DNA of 54,023 nt from Rhodocyclaceae bacterium (GTDB lineage: Bacteria; Pseudomonadota; Gammaproteobacteria; Burkholderiales; Rhodocyclaceae): contig JACDZI010000013.1 of assembly GCA_013426785.1 (NCBI GenBank), positions 1 through 54,023 of the forward strand, in the 5' to 3' direction. This document shows positions 29,212 to 38,900 of this stretch, one piece after another. The notes under the pieces were generated by a model, which had not been told where the DNA came from, made no database searches, and saw only the letters and a program-made list of their open reading frames with translations. Numbering within the stretch: the stretch's first letter is position 1; every line of letters begins with the position of its first letter. Position numbers and translations under genes: made by a program.

Positions 29212-30747
29212 ATGGTAATTTCTGCGGATCATCGCCTTCGTCAGGTTCTCGAAATCCATCGACTCATCAGCCAGGAGCGTCGTTTGGATAAGTTGGCGGC
29301 ATTGGTCATGGAAACTGTTGGCAGTTTGCTAGAGGCTGACCGCAGTACCCTTTTTCTCTTTGACAGTGAACTCATTGCCCTGCGCTCCTGTTTTGCGCAA
29401 GGCATGGATGGTCAGAAATCTATAGTCGTGCCATTGCGAATGGGATTGGTGGGTACCGCCTTGCTACAGCGCCAAACCCTGAATCTGGTTAACGCGTCTC
29501 GACACCCGTATTTCAATGCGGACTTCGATAGCGTACCAGGCGTACCGTTGGACAGTCTGCTCGCTGTCCCCATCTTCAAGGCGGACGACGGACAAGTTCT
29601 GGGTGGGTTGAAGCTGATCAATAATCCATCGGGACGATTTACGCCTGAAGATGAACTCGTGGCGAACGATGCGGCACGCCAGTTTGCCGAGTGTCTCGGG
29701 TCGAATTCGGTAGAAATTGTCCCTGTGATTCAGAAACTCGACCTGCTGCACAATTGGATCGAGTTTGGTCATGGCGCGGTGTTTAGGCTTGATCAAGGAA
29801 GCGGAGTGTTACAAGCGCTGCACTTAGAAGGTGGTGCTAATCAAACTCCCCTTAACATGCGGTTGGGAATCGCCGGAGTAGTGGCCCTGACGGGTAAAGC
29901 ATTGATGGTGGTGGATGCAGCCTCTGATCCCCGCTTCGATGCGTCATTTGACCGCGAGACAGGTTATGTCACCCGTCAAATTCTCTGCGTGCCCTTGCAT
30001 GATTCGCGCGATGAAGTCCTCGGGGTCATCCAGGTAATCAATAAAATTCGGGGAAGCTTTGATGCGGGCGACCTTGACTTGCTGGTCTCGGTGGCGGGTA
30101 TCGTGAAAGTTGCCTTGGAAAACGCCATGCATGCTAAGGAGGAGGAGCTGCAATTTCACAGTCTGGTCGACGCCTTGGCAGCCTCGATTGATGCGAGAGA
30201 TCCCCTCACGGCCGGCCATTCGCGCCGAGTTGCGCAAATTGCAAAAGGCATTGCCCTGCAACTGAAATTCACCGAACAGGACGCAGAATTGCTCGAAGTA
30301 GCAGCCATCCTGCATGATTACGGCAAGATCGGGGTGAATGATGCCGTATTAAAAAAAGAGGGTCGTTTGGACGCGGTGGAGTATGAACACATCAAGCGAC
30401 ATGCCCAGTTGAGCCATGACATCCTCGACAAGATCCACTTCGCGCGGAAGTATCGCAGCGTACCGTTGATAGCAGGTTCGCACCACGAAAATCTCGATGG
30501 ATCAGGTTACCCACTTGGGCTCAAGTCGCACGAGATCCCGTTTATGGCAAAAATCCTATCGGTTGCAGATGTCTTCGAGGCCCTCACGGCAGATCGGCAT
30601 TACCGTTCCGGGTTACCGTTGACCATGGCCATGGAAATCATAGATGCCGGGATCGGGCATAAGTTCGAGTCGCGAATTGTTGCAGCGCTACGGGAGTATT
30701 TGAAGCTCTGCCCGTTCGAGCGATCGATTCGGCCAGTGGAAAATTGA
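29212..30747 (+). CDS. GAF-GAF-HD-GYP domain protein (probable c-di-GMP phosphodiesterase)
   Basis: The 511-residue protein has two N-terminal GAF sensory domains (about 20-165 and 175-310) and a C-terminal HD-GYP domain (about 320-505). The catalytic set is present: AGHSRRVA, HDYGKIG, HHENLDGSGYP and the later SVADVFEALTADRHYR. HD-GYP enzymes hydrolyse cyclic di-GMP. GAF domains usually bind small ligands such as nucleotides or haem; the ligand is unknown here. No membrane segment is seen. AGGA lies 10 nt before the ATG. The PilZ-like gene follows after 13 nt, consistent with one operon for c-di-GMP turnover and sensing. Confidence 0.92.
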   Translation: MVISADHRLRQVLEIHRLISQERRLDKLAALVMETVGSLLEADRSTLFLFDSELIALRSCFAQGMDGQKSIVVPLRMGLVGTALLQRQTLNLVNASRHPYFNADFDSVPGVPLDSLLAVPIFKADDGQVLGGLKLINNPSGRFTPEDELVANDAARQFAECLGSNSVEIVPVIQKLDLLHNWIEFGHGAVFRLDQGSGVLQALHLEGGANQTPLNMRLGIAGVVALTGKALMVVDAASDPRFDASFDRETGYVTRQILCVPLHDSRDEVLGVIQVINKIRGSFDAGDLDLLVSVAGIVKVALENAMHAKEEELQFHSLVDALAASIDARDPLTAGHSRRVAQIAKGIALQLKFTEQDAELLEVAAILHDYGKIGVNDAVLKKEGRLDAVEYEHIKRHAQLSHDILDKIHFARKYRSVPLIAGSHHENLDGSGYPLGLKSHEIPFMAKILSVADVFEALTADRHYRSGLPLTMAMEIIDAGIGHKFESRIVAALREYLKLCPFERSIRPVEN

Positions 30748-30760
30748 AGCGTCAAGCAGC

Positions 30761-31651
30761 ATGCGCTTGAACTTTTTTTCCCCGCACCCAGAGCCGATTG
30801 CCGAAGCTGACCGTCCATTGATCGATCAGGAACGCATGCTGTTCCTCGTTGAGCACTTCCCGATTGGACAGCAGGTGAACTACTACCCGGAATATATTCG
30901 CGCAATCAATTTTCAGACCTTCATCATCGGTTACCGGATCAACAACAAGTTCATATACTCGGTTGACGATATTGCCAACGATGGCAACGGATTGCCGATA
31001 GGGTTCCGTCTGGGGCGCGCGCCCACCCTTGCCCTCGCCGGGGTGACAGACTTCCAATTGTTGTTGCCTGACACCTCCAATTTAGAAAAAAACCTTGACT
31101 ATTTCACCCGCGCTGAACTTGGCCGCGATGGGCAATTCACCCCTGGTAATGCGCTGACGCTCTACATCCAAACCAAAGTTCGCGGTGTGCCAACGCTTGA
31201 TACCAAAGTGGTGCGCCGACAGAAACTGCCCAATGGCCCATTTGCAGGCATATCCACCGTGCTCGTTACTCCCGACTTTGCTACCCTCATGCTCGCCGAC
31301 AAGCGGCGCAAGCAACGGGTTCAATCGACCATCGCCGCAGAGCTGATTTTCGGGATTGATCAGTCACCTTTTGGCTGTGTGCTGGCCGACTTTGCCGAGC
31401 AGTCACTGCGCATCGGTCTTGCCCACGGCAAAGAAATCATGCCGTTGTTGAACGAGGGCGAGTCGGTACTGATCACGTTCACCATTGGTGAAGCCAAAAA
31501 CTTCTATCAAATCAAGGGCAAGGTATTTCGCCGTAGCGATGAAGCGTGCGTAATCAATTATGAGCAGTTGCACAAATACGGGAAATTCACTCCGATCTCG
31601 ATGATGGATGTGATCGAGATTAAGACGGGCTTGCTCAACCACAAAGCGTAG
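30761..31651 (+). CDS. PilZ-like c-di-GMP receptor (YcgR-type layout)
   Basis: The 296-residue protein has an N-terminal beta-rich domain and, from about residue 185, a PilZ-like domain. The c-di-GMP-binding arginine motif reads RRKQR, followed by AELIFG and then EQSLRIGLA in place of the usual D/NxSxxG. The second motif is therefore imperfect, so binding is probable but not assured. YcgR has the same two-domain layout. The gene lies 13 nt downstream of the HD-GYP gene. It ends convergently with the hemerythrin gene. Confidence 0.65.
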   Translation: MRLNFFSPHPEPIAEADRPLIDQERMLFLVEHFPIGQQVNYYPEYIRAINFQTFIIGYRINNKFIYSVDDIANDGNGLPIGFRLGRAPTLALAGVTDFQLLLPDTSNLEKNLDYFTRAELGRDGQFTPGNALTLYIQTKVRGVPTLDTKVVRRQKLPNGPFAGISTVLVTPDFATLMLADKRRKQRVQSTIAAELIFGIDQSPFGCVLADFAEQSLRIGLAHGKEIMPLLNEGESVLITFTIGEAKNFYQIKGKVFRRSDEACVINYEQLHKYGKFTPISMMDVIEIKTGLLNHKA

Positions 31652-31720
31652 TAGCAACAGCCACTACCGTTTTGCCAGTACGCACGTCGGACCCTCTGGT
31701 TTGCCCAAGCAGAATTGCCG

Positions 31721-32419
31721 TTATTTCGCCTTCGGCACTTTGCTGCCGTCGGCCCGTGAGGGAGGCCTCAATGCCATTTCCTTGGCAATTTGAGTTACTT
31801 GAACGAAATGCCGAGCAAGGTCCGCATCGTCATTTTTGTTGTGAAGGTCGAATAGGCGCCCAAAGAAATACTTCAATTTGATCGTCAGTAACAAAGGGTT
31901 GTTCCGGCCCAGCAGCTTTGCATCGTTCAAGTATTCAATGATCTTGGCGTGACATTTCCGGTGGGCTTCCGTATTGGGATACTCGTACTCATCCATCAAC
32001 CTTTCCTCGTCCTCGAAATGCCGCATGACATCTTCGATGAGCAGTGTAAATTCGGCCAGAATGATCGCTGGTTGTGCGTTCTCGCTGTAGGCCAATGCCA
32101 ATAGTAAATTGCCTCTGGTAATCAGCGAACAATGGAATTCATCAATATCTTCGATACCAGTCAGGCCGTAGTGATGCAGTACGAAAGTCGTATCGGGTAC
32201 GATGGTTTCGTCCGAGACTTTGACTTCGCCGATCATATCGTGCTCGACCAGGGATAAAGCAGTTCCCAACTTCTGCTCGACAGCGGCCAACTGTCGTTGA
32301 ACTTCGTTCCTTCGTGCCACAGCAAGTCTGAGGTGCAACATGGTTTCTCTCGTCGCCCCTTGGCTGCAAAATTCTTCAATGACAGAATCTAAATCGTCAA
32401 TTAGCTGTGAAAGGGGCAT
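31721..32419 (-). CDS. hemerythrin-domain protein
   Basis: The 232-residue protein carries a bacteriohemerythrin four-helix domain with a likely di-iron site. Ligand motifs are IDEFH, then HFEDEERLM, then EAHRKCH, and a late DLHNKNDDAD. About 75 extra residues at the N-terminus form a probable helical segment. Hemerythrins bind oxygen or sense oxygen and NO. AAAGGA lies 5 nt before the ATG. It is separated from the catalase-like gene by 172 nt, so it may have its own promoter. Confidence 0.85.
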   Translation of the reverse strand: MPLSQLIDDLDSVIEEFCSQGATRETMLHLRLAVARRNEVQRQLAAVEQKLGTALSLVEHDMIGEVKVSDETIVPDTTFVLHHYGLTGIEDIDEFHCSLITRGNLLLALAYSENAQPAIILAEFTLLIEDVMRHFEDEERLMDEYEYPNTEAHRKCHAKIIEYLNDAKLLGRNNPLLLTIKLKYFFGRLFDLHNKNDDADLARHFVQVTQIAKEMALRPPSRADGSKVPKAK

Positions 32420-32591
32420 GACAGTCCTTTGGTTCGGTTCTGTTAACGACGATGGCCCCAGCGGAACCGCTGCTTTAGATCGAGAACCCTGGGCAGGTAC
32501 TGGCTGTCGGCCTGGAGCCGGTTTATCCTGAGCGGGGACCTGTCCTGACCGATCGCTCTCGACTCATCGGTACGAAGGCATGGGGGGGGAT

Positions 32592-33695
32592 TCAGTCATC
32601 ACTCTCCAATATCGATTTCATGGCCTTTTGCGCTCGCTTATTGGCCGAATCCCTGCCGTAGAGCGGGGCGCAGATCGTGAAAATTGCATTATGCAGATCG
32701 CGCGTGATTTTGCCTGACTTCTCTATTTCGTGAAAAACGATCTTGCGCGCACGCATGATCTCACCTAGCGGTCGATGATCCTTCAGGGCGCGCCATGGGT
32801 CGAAAACCATGGTTTCGGCCCTGGCAGTCAGCGCCTTGCCCGAGGCGCTTTCCGTATCCTGCACGGGAATTATCAAGGTCCCGACGGTGATATAGGGAGC
32901 CACGTCATCCGGCCAGTCGCGTGCGGCATCCTCAATCGGTGTGAGGGTCTCGTCGCTGAAGAACTGTAATTGCAGCTCGAACTTCAACGGTCCGGCGGCT
33001 AGATGTCCCCTGAAGTTCTTTGCCCAATCGCCGCCCGCACCTGCGCTGACACGGGCCGGCAGCAGGCGGACACGCACGGCATAGGGGCCGCAGGCAAGCG
33101 GCGCAGCAGAATGAAATGACTCGGTGGCGAATCCGCTGAACGGCCGACGACGCAACTTGCGTAACTGCAGGAGCTTACCCACGGCGCGGATGAAGCCAAG
33201 GCGATTCGTCAGATAGCGAAAAACCGCATACGGCCCTTCCAGCGAGCGCATGACGAAAGCGACGAAATCGTCGTAGTTCGAGCTCAGGAATGACGGATGG
33301 TTGATGAGCAGGAAATCCTGGCTATTGGTTGGCCCCGTTCCCAGTGCGCCCGGGCCGACAACCCCAAGCACCTTGATCGCAAAGCAGCGCACCTCCGGCA
33401 GATGGTTAGCCTGCGCACTGGCCGGCAGATCGGGAAGTCCGTGGGAGATCCGCACCAGCGCATCGTAGGCGGCGGGGATGGCGAACAGGCCTTGCCGGGC
33501 ATGGCTGGGTAGACCGTCACGCACTTCGAAGCGAGCCTGCAGGCCGAGCAACTGACTTCGATTCAGCCCGGGACCATCGCCTTCATTGAGGAACTGATGC
33601 AAGTGGGTCCGGTGCAATTGTAAGGCGCACAGGGCGTGATTCGCCGCTTCATCGACGCTGATGTGTTCTTTCCATTTGGTGCTTGGTTCGGCCAT
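32592..33695 (-). CDS. catalase-like haem protein family member
   Basis: The 367-residue protein resembles the small catalase-related family (y4iL-like). Recognisable parts include ARFEVRDGLPSHARQGLFA, LVRISHGLPDLPASA and VRCFAIKVLGV, which correspond to catalase core segments. I do not see the distal-site histidine in the usual place, nor a clear proximal tyrosine motif, so peroxidase activity is doubtful. The ATG at 33695 has AAGGA 7 nt upstream; the open frame extends to a TTG at 33752 overlapping the exporter stop. It follows the exporter ATPase by 53 nt and may be the last gene of the secretion operon. Confidence 0.7.
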   Translation of the reverse strand: MAEPSTKWKEHISVDEAANHALCALQLHRTHLHQFLNEGDGPGLNRSQLLGLQARFEVRDGLPSHARQGLFAIPAAYDALVRISHGLPDLPASAQANHLPEVRCFAIKVLGVVGPGALGTGPTNSQDFLLINHPSFLSSNYDDFVAFVMRSLEGPYAVFRYLTNRLGFIRAVGKLLQLRKLRRRPFSGFATESFHSAAPLACGPYAVRVRLLPARVSAGAGGDWAKNFRGHLAAGPLKFELQLQFFSDETLTPIEDAARDWPDDVAPYITVGTLIIPVQDTESASGKALTARAETMVFDPWRALKDHRPLGEIMRARKIVFHEIEKSGKITRDLHNAIFTICAPLYGRDSANKRAQKAMKSILESDD

Positions 33696-33748
33696 GCTGA
33701 ATTCCTTTTCGGGACGGCGCTCGTCTGCAACTGCTGATAATCCTATCC

Positions 33749-35908
33749 TCAATTCACCGCTGATGGGGAAGGTTTCTTCCGTTCTTGCGGCGCAAGGGGT
33801 GGGGCTGAGGTACTGACCAGCCTGTCGCGCGGACCGTCGGCGATGATCTTGCCCCCGTCCAGCGCGATGATCCGCGGCGTGACGCCAAGCATGACGGCGC
33901 TATGCGTTGTCATCAGCAGCACACCGTCGCGCTCGATCACCTGGGGCAGACGTTCCGCCAGCAGGCGTTCGCCGTCCGGGTCCAGGCCCAGCGTCGGCTC
34001 GTCGAGCAGCAGGATGCGCGCGGGCTGGCCCAGGGTGCGCGCCAGCGCCACTTTCTGACGCTGCCCGCCGGAGAGGTTGCCGCCGCGCTCGTCCAGCGTC
34101 ATCCCCAGCGACATGCGGCCGCTGGCGAACTCGACATCGAGGCCGGCGGCCCAGATCGCCCGGTCGAAATGCCGGCTGCCGGCGACCGACCCCGCGATGC
34201 GCAGGTTGTCTTCCAGCGTGCCGGCGAACAGCGCCGGCTCCTGCGGCTTCCAGGCCAGCCAGCGCGCGCGGTCCAGACGCGCGATGTCCTCCAGCGCCAG
34301 CCCGTCGATCAGGATGCGGCCCTCGTCCGGCCGGCACAGCCCGGCCAGGCAACGCAGCAGCGTGGTCTTGCCGGCGCCCGGACGCCCGAGCAGGGCAACG
34401 CGTTCGCCGGGGGCGACCGAGAAGGACACCGCATCCAGTGCCGGCGGCCGGTCGGGATAGCGCTTGGCGAGCCCGATCACCGCTATGCGGCCGGCAATCG
34501 TGGGGCGCGGTGTGCACTCGCGCTCCGCCACTTCCTCCAGGCTGGCCTCCATGCGCGCCGCGGCGCGCTGAAAGTCTTCCCACTTGCCCAGAACCGTGAA
34601 CAGTGAACCGACCAGCCCCAGCGCACGCGCGGCCAGCAGGTTGGCTGCGATCAGGCCGCCGACCGAGAGCAGCCGCGCATCGATCAGGTAAGCGCCGGCG
34701 ACGAGCATGACTACCGTGCTGGCCGTCTGCATCGCCGTGGCCAGCGTGGCCAGATGGCTGCCGGCCAGGCGCCTTTCACTGTCGACATGGGCGCTTTCGT
34801 CGGACAGGTCGCGCCAGCGGCGCAGAAAGGCGCCGGATCCGGGCACGGTGCGCACGATGTCGAGGCTGTTGAGGGTTTCGCCCATGAAAGCCAGCTTGCG
34901 CGTACCGTGGGTTTCGGCTTCGCGTGCCAGAACCGTCGCGCGGCGCTGGAGCGCCAGGCCGGCCATGGCATAGATGGCGACCAGCAGCATGGCAACGATC
35001 GCCAGCGGCCAGGCCACGATGGCCACGGCCACCACGTAAAGCAGGACGAAGGGCGTATCGGCGAGCGCCAGCAGATAGCCTGAGGAGACAAAATCGCGCG
35101 ACAGCGACAGGTCGCGGTAATTCGAGAGAAAGCGCGCGAACCCGCCGGGGGGGGAATCGACCTGTCGCACCAGCTTGGACCACAGGGTTTCGTCACCCTG
35201 ACGCGCCAGGCCGGCACCGATGCGTTCGGTCGACCAGTTGCGCACGACACGCAGTGCCGCATCCGTGACGAGATAGATCACCATGCCGATGGCCAGTGCC
35301 CACAAGGTCTCGAACACCCCGTTGCTGATCACCTTGTCGTAGACCAGCATGGCGAACAGCGGCAGCAGCAACTGGCCGAAATTGACCAGCAGGCTGGCGA
35401 TGCCGACCTCGGCCCAGGATGAGCGCAGCGCCGGCCACAGCGCCACCAGCGAGCCGATGCCATCGCCGCCGAGGCCGGCGAAAGGCAGACGGAGGACGAT
35501 GGCTTCCGTCAGGGCCTCCGCACCGGCTTCGGTGAGGTCGGCCACCGGTTCGCCGTCAATGCCAACCACCTGCCAGCGCTGTTCGCGGCGATGCAGCAGC
35601 AGGTAACTCGCCGGCGTCAGTTGCAGGATGGCCAGGTCGCCGGGCAGGTCGAGGATTTCACTTAGCGCTGCAACCCGATGGCGGGCCGACAGGCCGAGGC
35701 GGTCCAGCCGGCGCGCCTGCTGCGGCCAGTTGGCGCCTGCGGCGGTGAGTTTTCGGACGATGGCTAGCATCGCCACTGCGGCGGCGCGGTTGGGCCCGCA
35801 CAGGCCGCTGACCGCTGTGAGCAACTGCCGTCGATCCAGTCCTTCCGGACCGGGTGTCGGCGCCGTCGGGCCGGCGTCGCCGTCCCGCCGGCGCCGACTT
35901 TCTTCCAT
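33749..35908 (-). CDS. type I secretion ABC transporter (LapB-like, degenerate C39 domain)
   Basis: This 719-residue protein is the inner-membrane ATPase of a type I secretion system. Residues 28-150 look like a catalytically dead C39 peptidase-like domain, as in exporters of RTX proteins. The six-helix membrane domain spans about 160-440. The ATPase domain has Walker A GRPGAGKTT, signature NLSGGQRQ and Walker B RILLLDEP. Its ATG overlaps the RTX stop codon by one base, which suggests coupled translation. The first codons (EESRRRRDGD) are encoded by a copy of the dispersed 23-bp repeat, so this Arg-rich N-terminus is probably not native, and the true start could lie further downstream. Confidence 0.93.
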   Translation of the reverse strand: MEESRRRRDGDAGPTAPTPGPEGLDRRQLLTAVSGLCGPNRAAAVAMLAIVRKLTAAGANWPQQARRLDRLGLSARHRVAALSEILDLPGDLAILQLTPASYLLLHRREQRWQVVGIDGEPVADLTEAGAEALTEAIVLRLPFAGLGGDGIGSLVALWPALRSSWAEVGIASLLVNFGQLLLPLFAMLVYDKVISNGVFETLWALAIGMVIYLVTDAALRVVRNWSTERIGAGLARQGDETLWSKLVRQVDSPPGGFARFLSNYRDLSLSRDFVSSGYLLALADTPFVLLYVVAVAIVAWPLAIVAMLLVAIYAMAGLALQRRATVLAREAETHGTRKLAFMGETLNSLDIVRTVPGSGAFLRRWRDLSDESAHVDSERRLAGSHLATLATAMQTASTVVMLVAGAYLIDARLLSVGGLIAANLLAARALGLVGSLFTVLGKWEDFQRAAARMEASLEEVAERECTPRPTIAGRIAVIGLAKRYPDRPPALDAVSFSVAPGERVALLGRPGAGKTTLLRCLAGLCRPDEGRILIDGLALEDIARLDRARWLAWKPQEPALFAGTLEDNLRIAGSVAGSRHFDRAIWAAGLDVEFASGRMSLGMTLDERGGNLSGGQRQKVALARTLGQPARILLLDEPTLGLDPDGERLLAERLPQVIERDGVLLMTTHSAVMLGVTPRIIALDGGKIIADGPRDRLVSTSAPPLAPQERKKPSPSAVN
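35879..35901 (-). repeat. Dispersed 23-bp repeat, copy 9 (RTX/exporter junction)
   Basis: This copy matches 22 of 23 positions and starts 6 nt after the RTX stop codon, in the same orientation. Because the exporter ATG overlaps that stop, the repeat is also translated as the exporter N-terminus (SRRRRDG). Confidence 0.85.
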
Positions 35909-38900
35909 CAGGCGACCTGCCAGTGGATTTGGCCTACCTGAACTGCTGAAGCATTGTAAATGGTGTAGTCGATTTTATCGGCCGCGAGCGTGTTCTGTAC
36001 CATGGTTTCGCCGGAGACGAGCCCGAAACTGATCGTGTCGCCGCTGTTCGCCCGGACCCAGATTTCCGAAGGGTTGCCAGCGTCGTTGAAATTGCGTATG
36101 TCGGCGCTGGCAAGGGAAAGAGTGGTGGCGTTGCCATCGCGAATGTCGAGAATCTCCATGGAGTTCGTGACGTTGGCCAACGCAGTCAGCGAATAGGTCC
36201 CGCCGAGGTTGAATAGTTTGATTGCATCTCCGCCGGCGGCACGAGCAGAGATGTTGCCATCGCCACTCAACAGGGTGGGTAAATTAGCACCCGAGGCATC
36301 AACCCAGAAGGTGTCGTCTCCGTTGCCCCCTGACGCGGTATCGCGACCGAGTCGCACGTCGAGAATATCGTTGCCATCACCTGCCGAGAGGGTGTCATTG
36401 CCGAGACCGCCGTCCAGAAGGTTGTCTGAAGTATTGCCTGTCAGGGTGTCGTTAAGGCTCGAACCGGTCAGGTTCTGAATGCCTGAATAGCTGTCACCCA
36501 GGGCATCTCCCACAGTGCCTGAGCCGGACGTAAGGTTTGCCGTCACCGCAGCGCCTGCGTTGCTGTAAGACGCTGTGTTATTGCCGGTGCCACCAATCAG
36601 AAAGTCCGCACCGGCACCGCCAATCAGAATGTCATCGCCGGCACCCCCTTCCAGGGTGTTTGCACTCAAACTGCCTGTGAGCGTGTCGTTAAATGCGGAC
36701 CCGATCAGGTTTTCGATGTTCGTCAGTGTATCGCCTGCTGCATCGCCCCCGGTGTTGGCTGCTCCGCTGACCAGGCTGACTGCCACCCCCGCCGCCGAAT
36801 CAGCGTAGCTTGCCGTGTCGTTCCCCTCTCCACCGTCCAGGCTATCGGCTCCGCTGCCCCCTGCCAGCGTATTGGCACCGCCGTCACCGGTCAGGGTGTC
36901 GTTGTGGGCTGAGCCGATAATGTTCTCAAAATTCTGCAAACTGTCAGATCCGGCACCACCGGTGTTTTGGACAGCAAGCGAAGCTAGGGATACCGTGATC
37001 TGTGCGGTCGCGCCGGCGTAACTCACCGTATCGATTCCGCCCTGTCCATTGAGGATGTCGTTGCCGCCACCACCGACGATCACGTTGCTGCCGCCGTCGC
37101 CGGTCAGAGTGTCGTCGTGGTCGGAGCCGATCAGGTCTTCGATTCCGCTGAGAACATCACCGCTAGCATCGCCGCCGCTGCCGACGCCGTTGATGGTCGC
37201 GGTCACCCCCGCGGTCGCCGTAGCGTAAGACGCTGTGTCCGTGCCTTGCCCGCCGATCAGGCTATCCGCGCCCGCCCCACCGATCAGGGTGTCATTGCCG
37301 GCACCGCCTGTCAGAACGTTGGCGTTGGCGTCGCCAGTCAGCGTGTCGTTGTAGTTGGAGCCGAGCAGGTTCTCGAAATTGCTCAGGGTGTCTGTTCCGG
37401 CACCCCCAGTGTCCTGCGCGCCGCTAATGGCCAGGCTGACCCGTACCGCCGACATCGCTCCCGCATAACTCGCGGTGTCTTCCATGCCATCGTCGCCGTC
37501 CAGCGAGTCAGCGCCGAGGCCGCCTTCGATGACGTTATTCCCCGCGCTGCCCGTAAGCACATCGCCGTAGATCGAACCGATGATGTTCTCGATGCTGTCA
37601 TAGCCATCATTATCAGTGTTGGCTCCGTTCGCTAGATTGACCGCTCTTGGGCCGGTGGCGCTGGCATAGGAAACCGTGTCCGCCCCATCACCACCCTGGA
37701 TGGTGTCCTGGCCCGCTCCGCCATCGATGACATCATCCCCGCTCGAGCCGATGATGGTGTCTGCGTGCATACTGCCGATAATGCGCTCGATGTCGATCAG
37801 CGTGTCGGTGCCGGCGGCACCGGTGACGGTGCCGGTCGCGAGATTGATCGTTACCGCGCCGGAAGCAGTGGCATAGCTGGCAGTATCAAAGCCACCCGCA
37901 CCATCCAGCCTATCGTTGCCCAGGCCGCCGACCAGAATATTGTCGGACAAGTTGCCGTAGAGCTCATCGTTGAAATTCGAGCCGGTAAGATTTTCAATGC
38001 TGATGAAAATGTCGCCGACGGCATCGTTGCTTGCCGGGATGTTGTTTTGTAAATCAACCGTCACGCCGGCGGTGGAGTGGGCAAAGGAAACCGTATCGCT
38101 GCCGTTGCCGCCCGAGAAAAAGTCGGCACCGGATAAACCTTCGAGAAGGTCATCCCCATCGCCACCGGTGAGGGTGTTGGCGGCGCTGCTACCAATCAGG
38201 GTATCGGCAAACGCAGAACCGGTGAGGTTGTACAGTATATTGACATAGGTGTCGCCGGCCGCGTCGCCGGTATTGACGACCGCGGGACCCTGAGAAAAGC
38301 TCGTCGTCAGCGTTGCGGTGACGCCTAACCCCGCGGCAGTGGTAATGCCTTGGGCGGCCAAATACGTGTTGCCTGCATTCGCGTAACTGGCCGTGGCGCT
38401 ATTACTCCAGCCATACAGGTAGTCGGCACCGATAAATCCCTCGAGCAGACCGTTGCCATAAAGGCCGTTTGCGGATTCGTTTCCGTAGATCATGCTGCCA
38501 CTTAGCGAGTTAGCAGCGTATAGGTACTCCATGTTGACTACCGTGTCGCCGGCCGCAACGCCGGACATGACGATGCCCATCTGCGAGTTCTGCGTGGCGG
38601 TGAGTAGCGAAGCCGTGACGGTCGAGGTGGTTTCGTCGATATACCAGAGGTCGATTCCGGCACCACCATCGATATAGTCGCTGCCAGCCCAGCCGCGAAT
38701 ATTGTTGTTGCTGGCATTGCCGATCAGTACGTCGTCCCACTGGCTGCCGTAGAGGATGGCTTCGATGCTGCTAAGCGTATCGTTACCGCTGCCGCCGGTG
38801 ACAATGCCGGTTGCAAGATTCACGTAAATTCCCCTGAGGGCATACCGATAATCGACATAGTCATATCCCACGCTACCGGTAATAACGTTGTCGTTGTTGT

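Noticed and set aside
38118-38130. Possible extra copy of the dispersed repeat (AAAAGTCGGCACC)
   Set aside because: It matches only the first part and is explained by the RTX codons for GADFF.
38300-38340. TAAG sequence as a LapG-type cleavage site
   Set aside because: The tetrapeptide lies in the middle of the repeat region (GITTAAGLG), not in the N-terminal region where such cleavage occurs, and no lapG gene is present.
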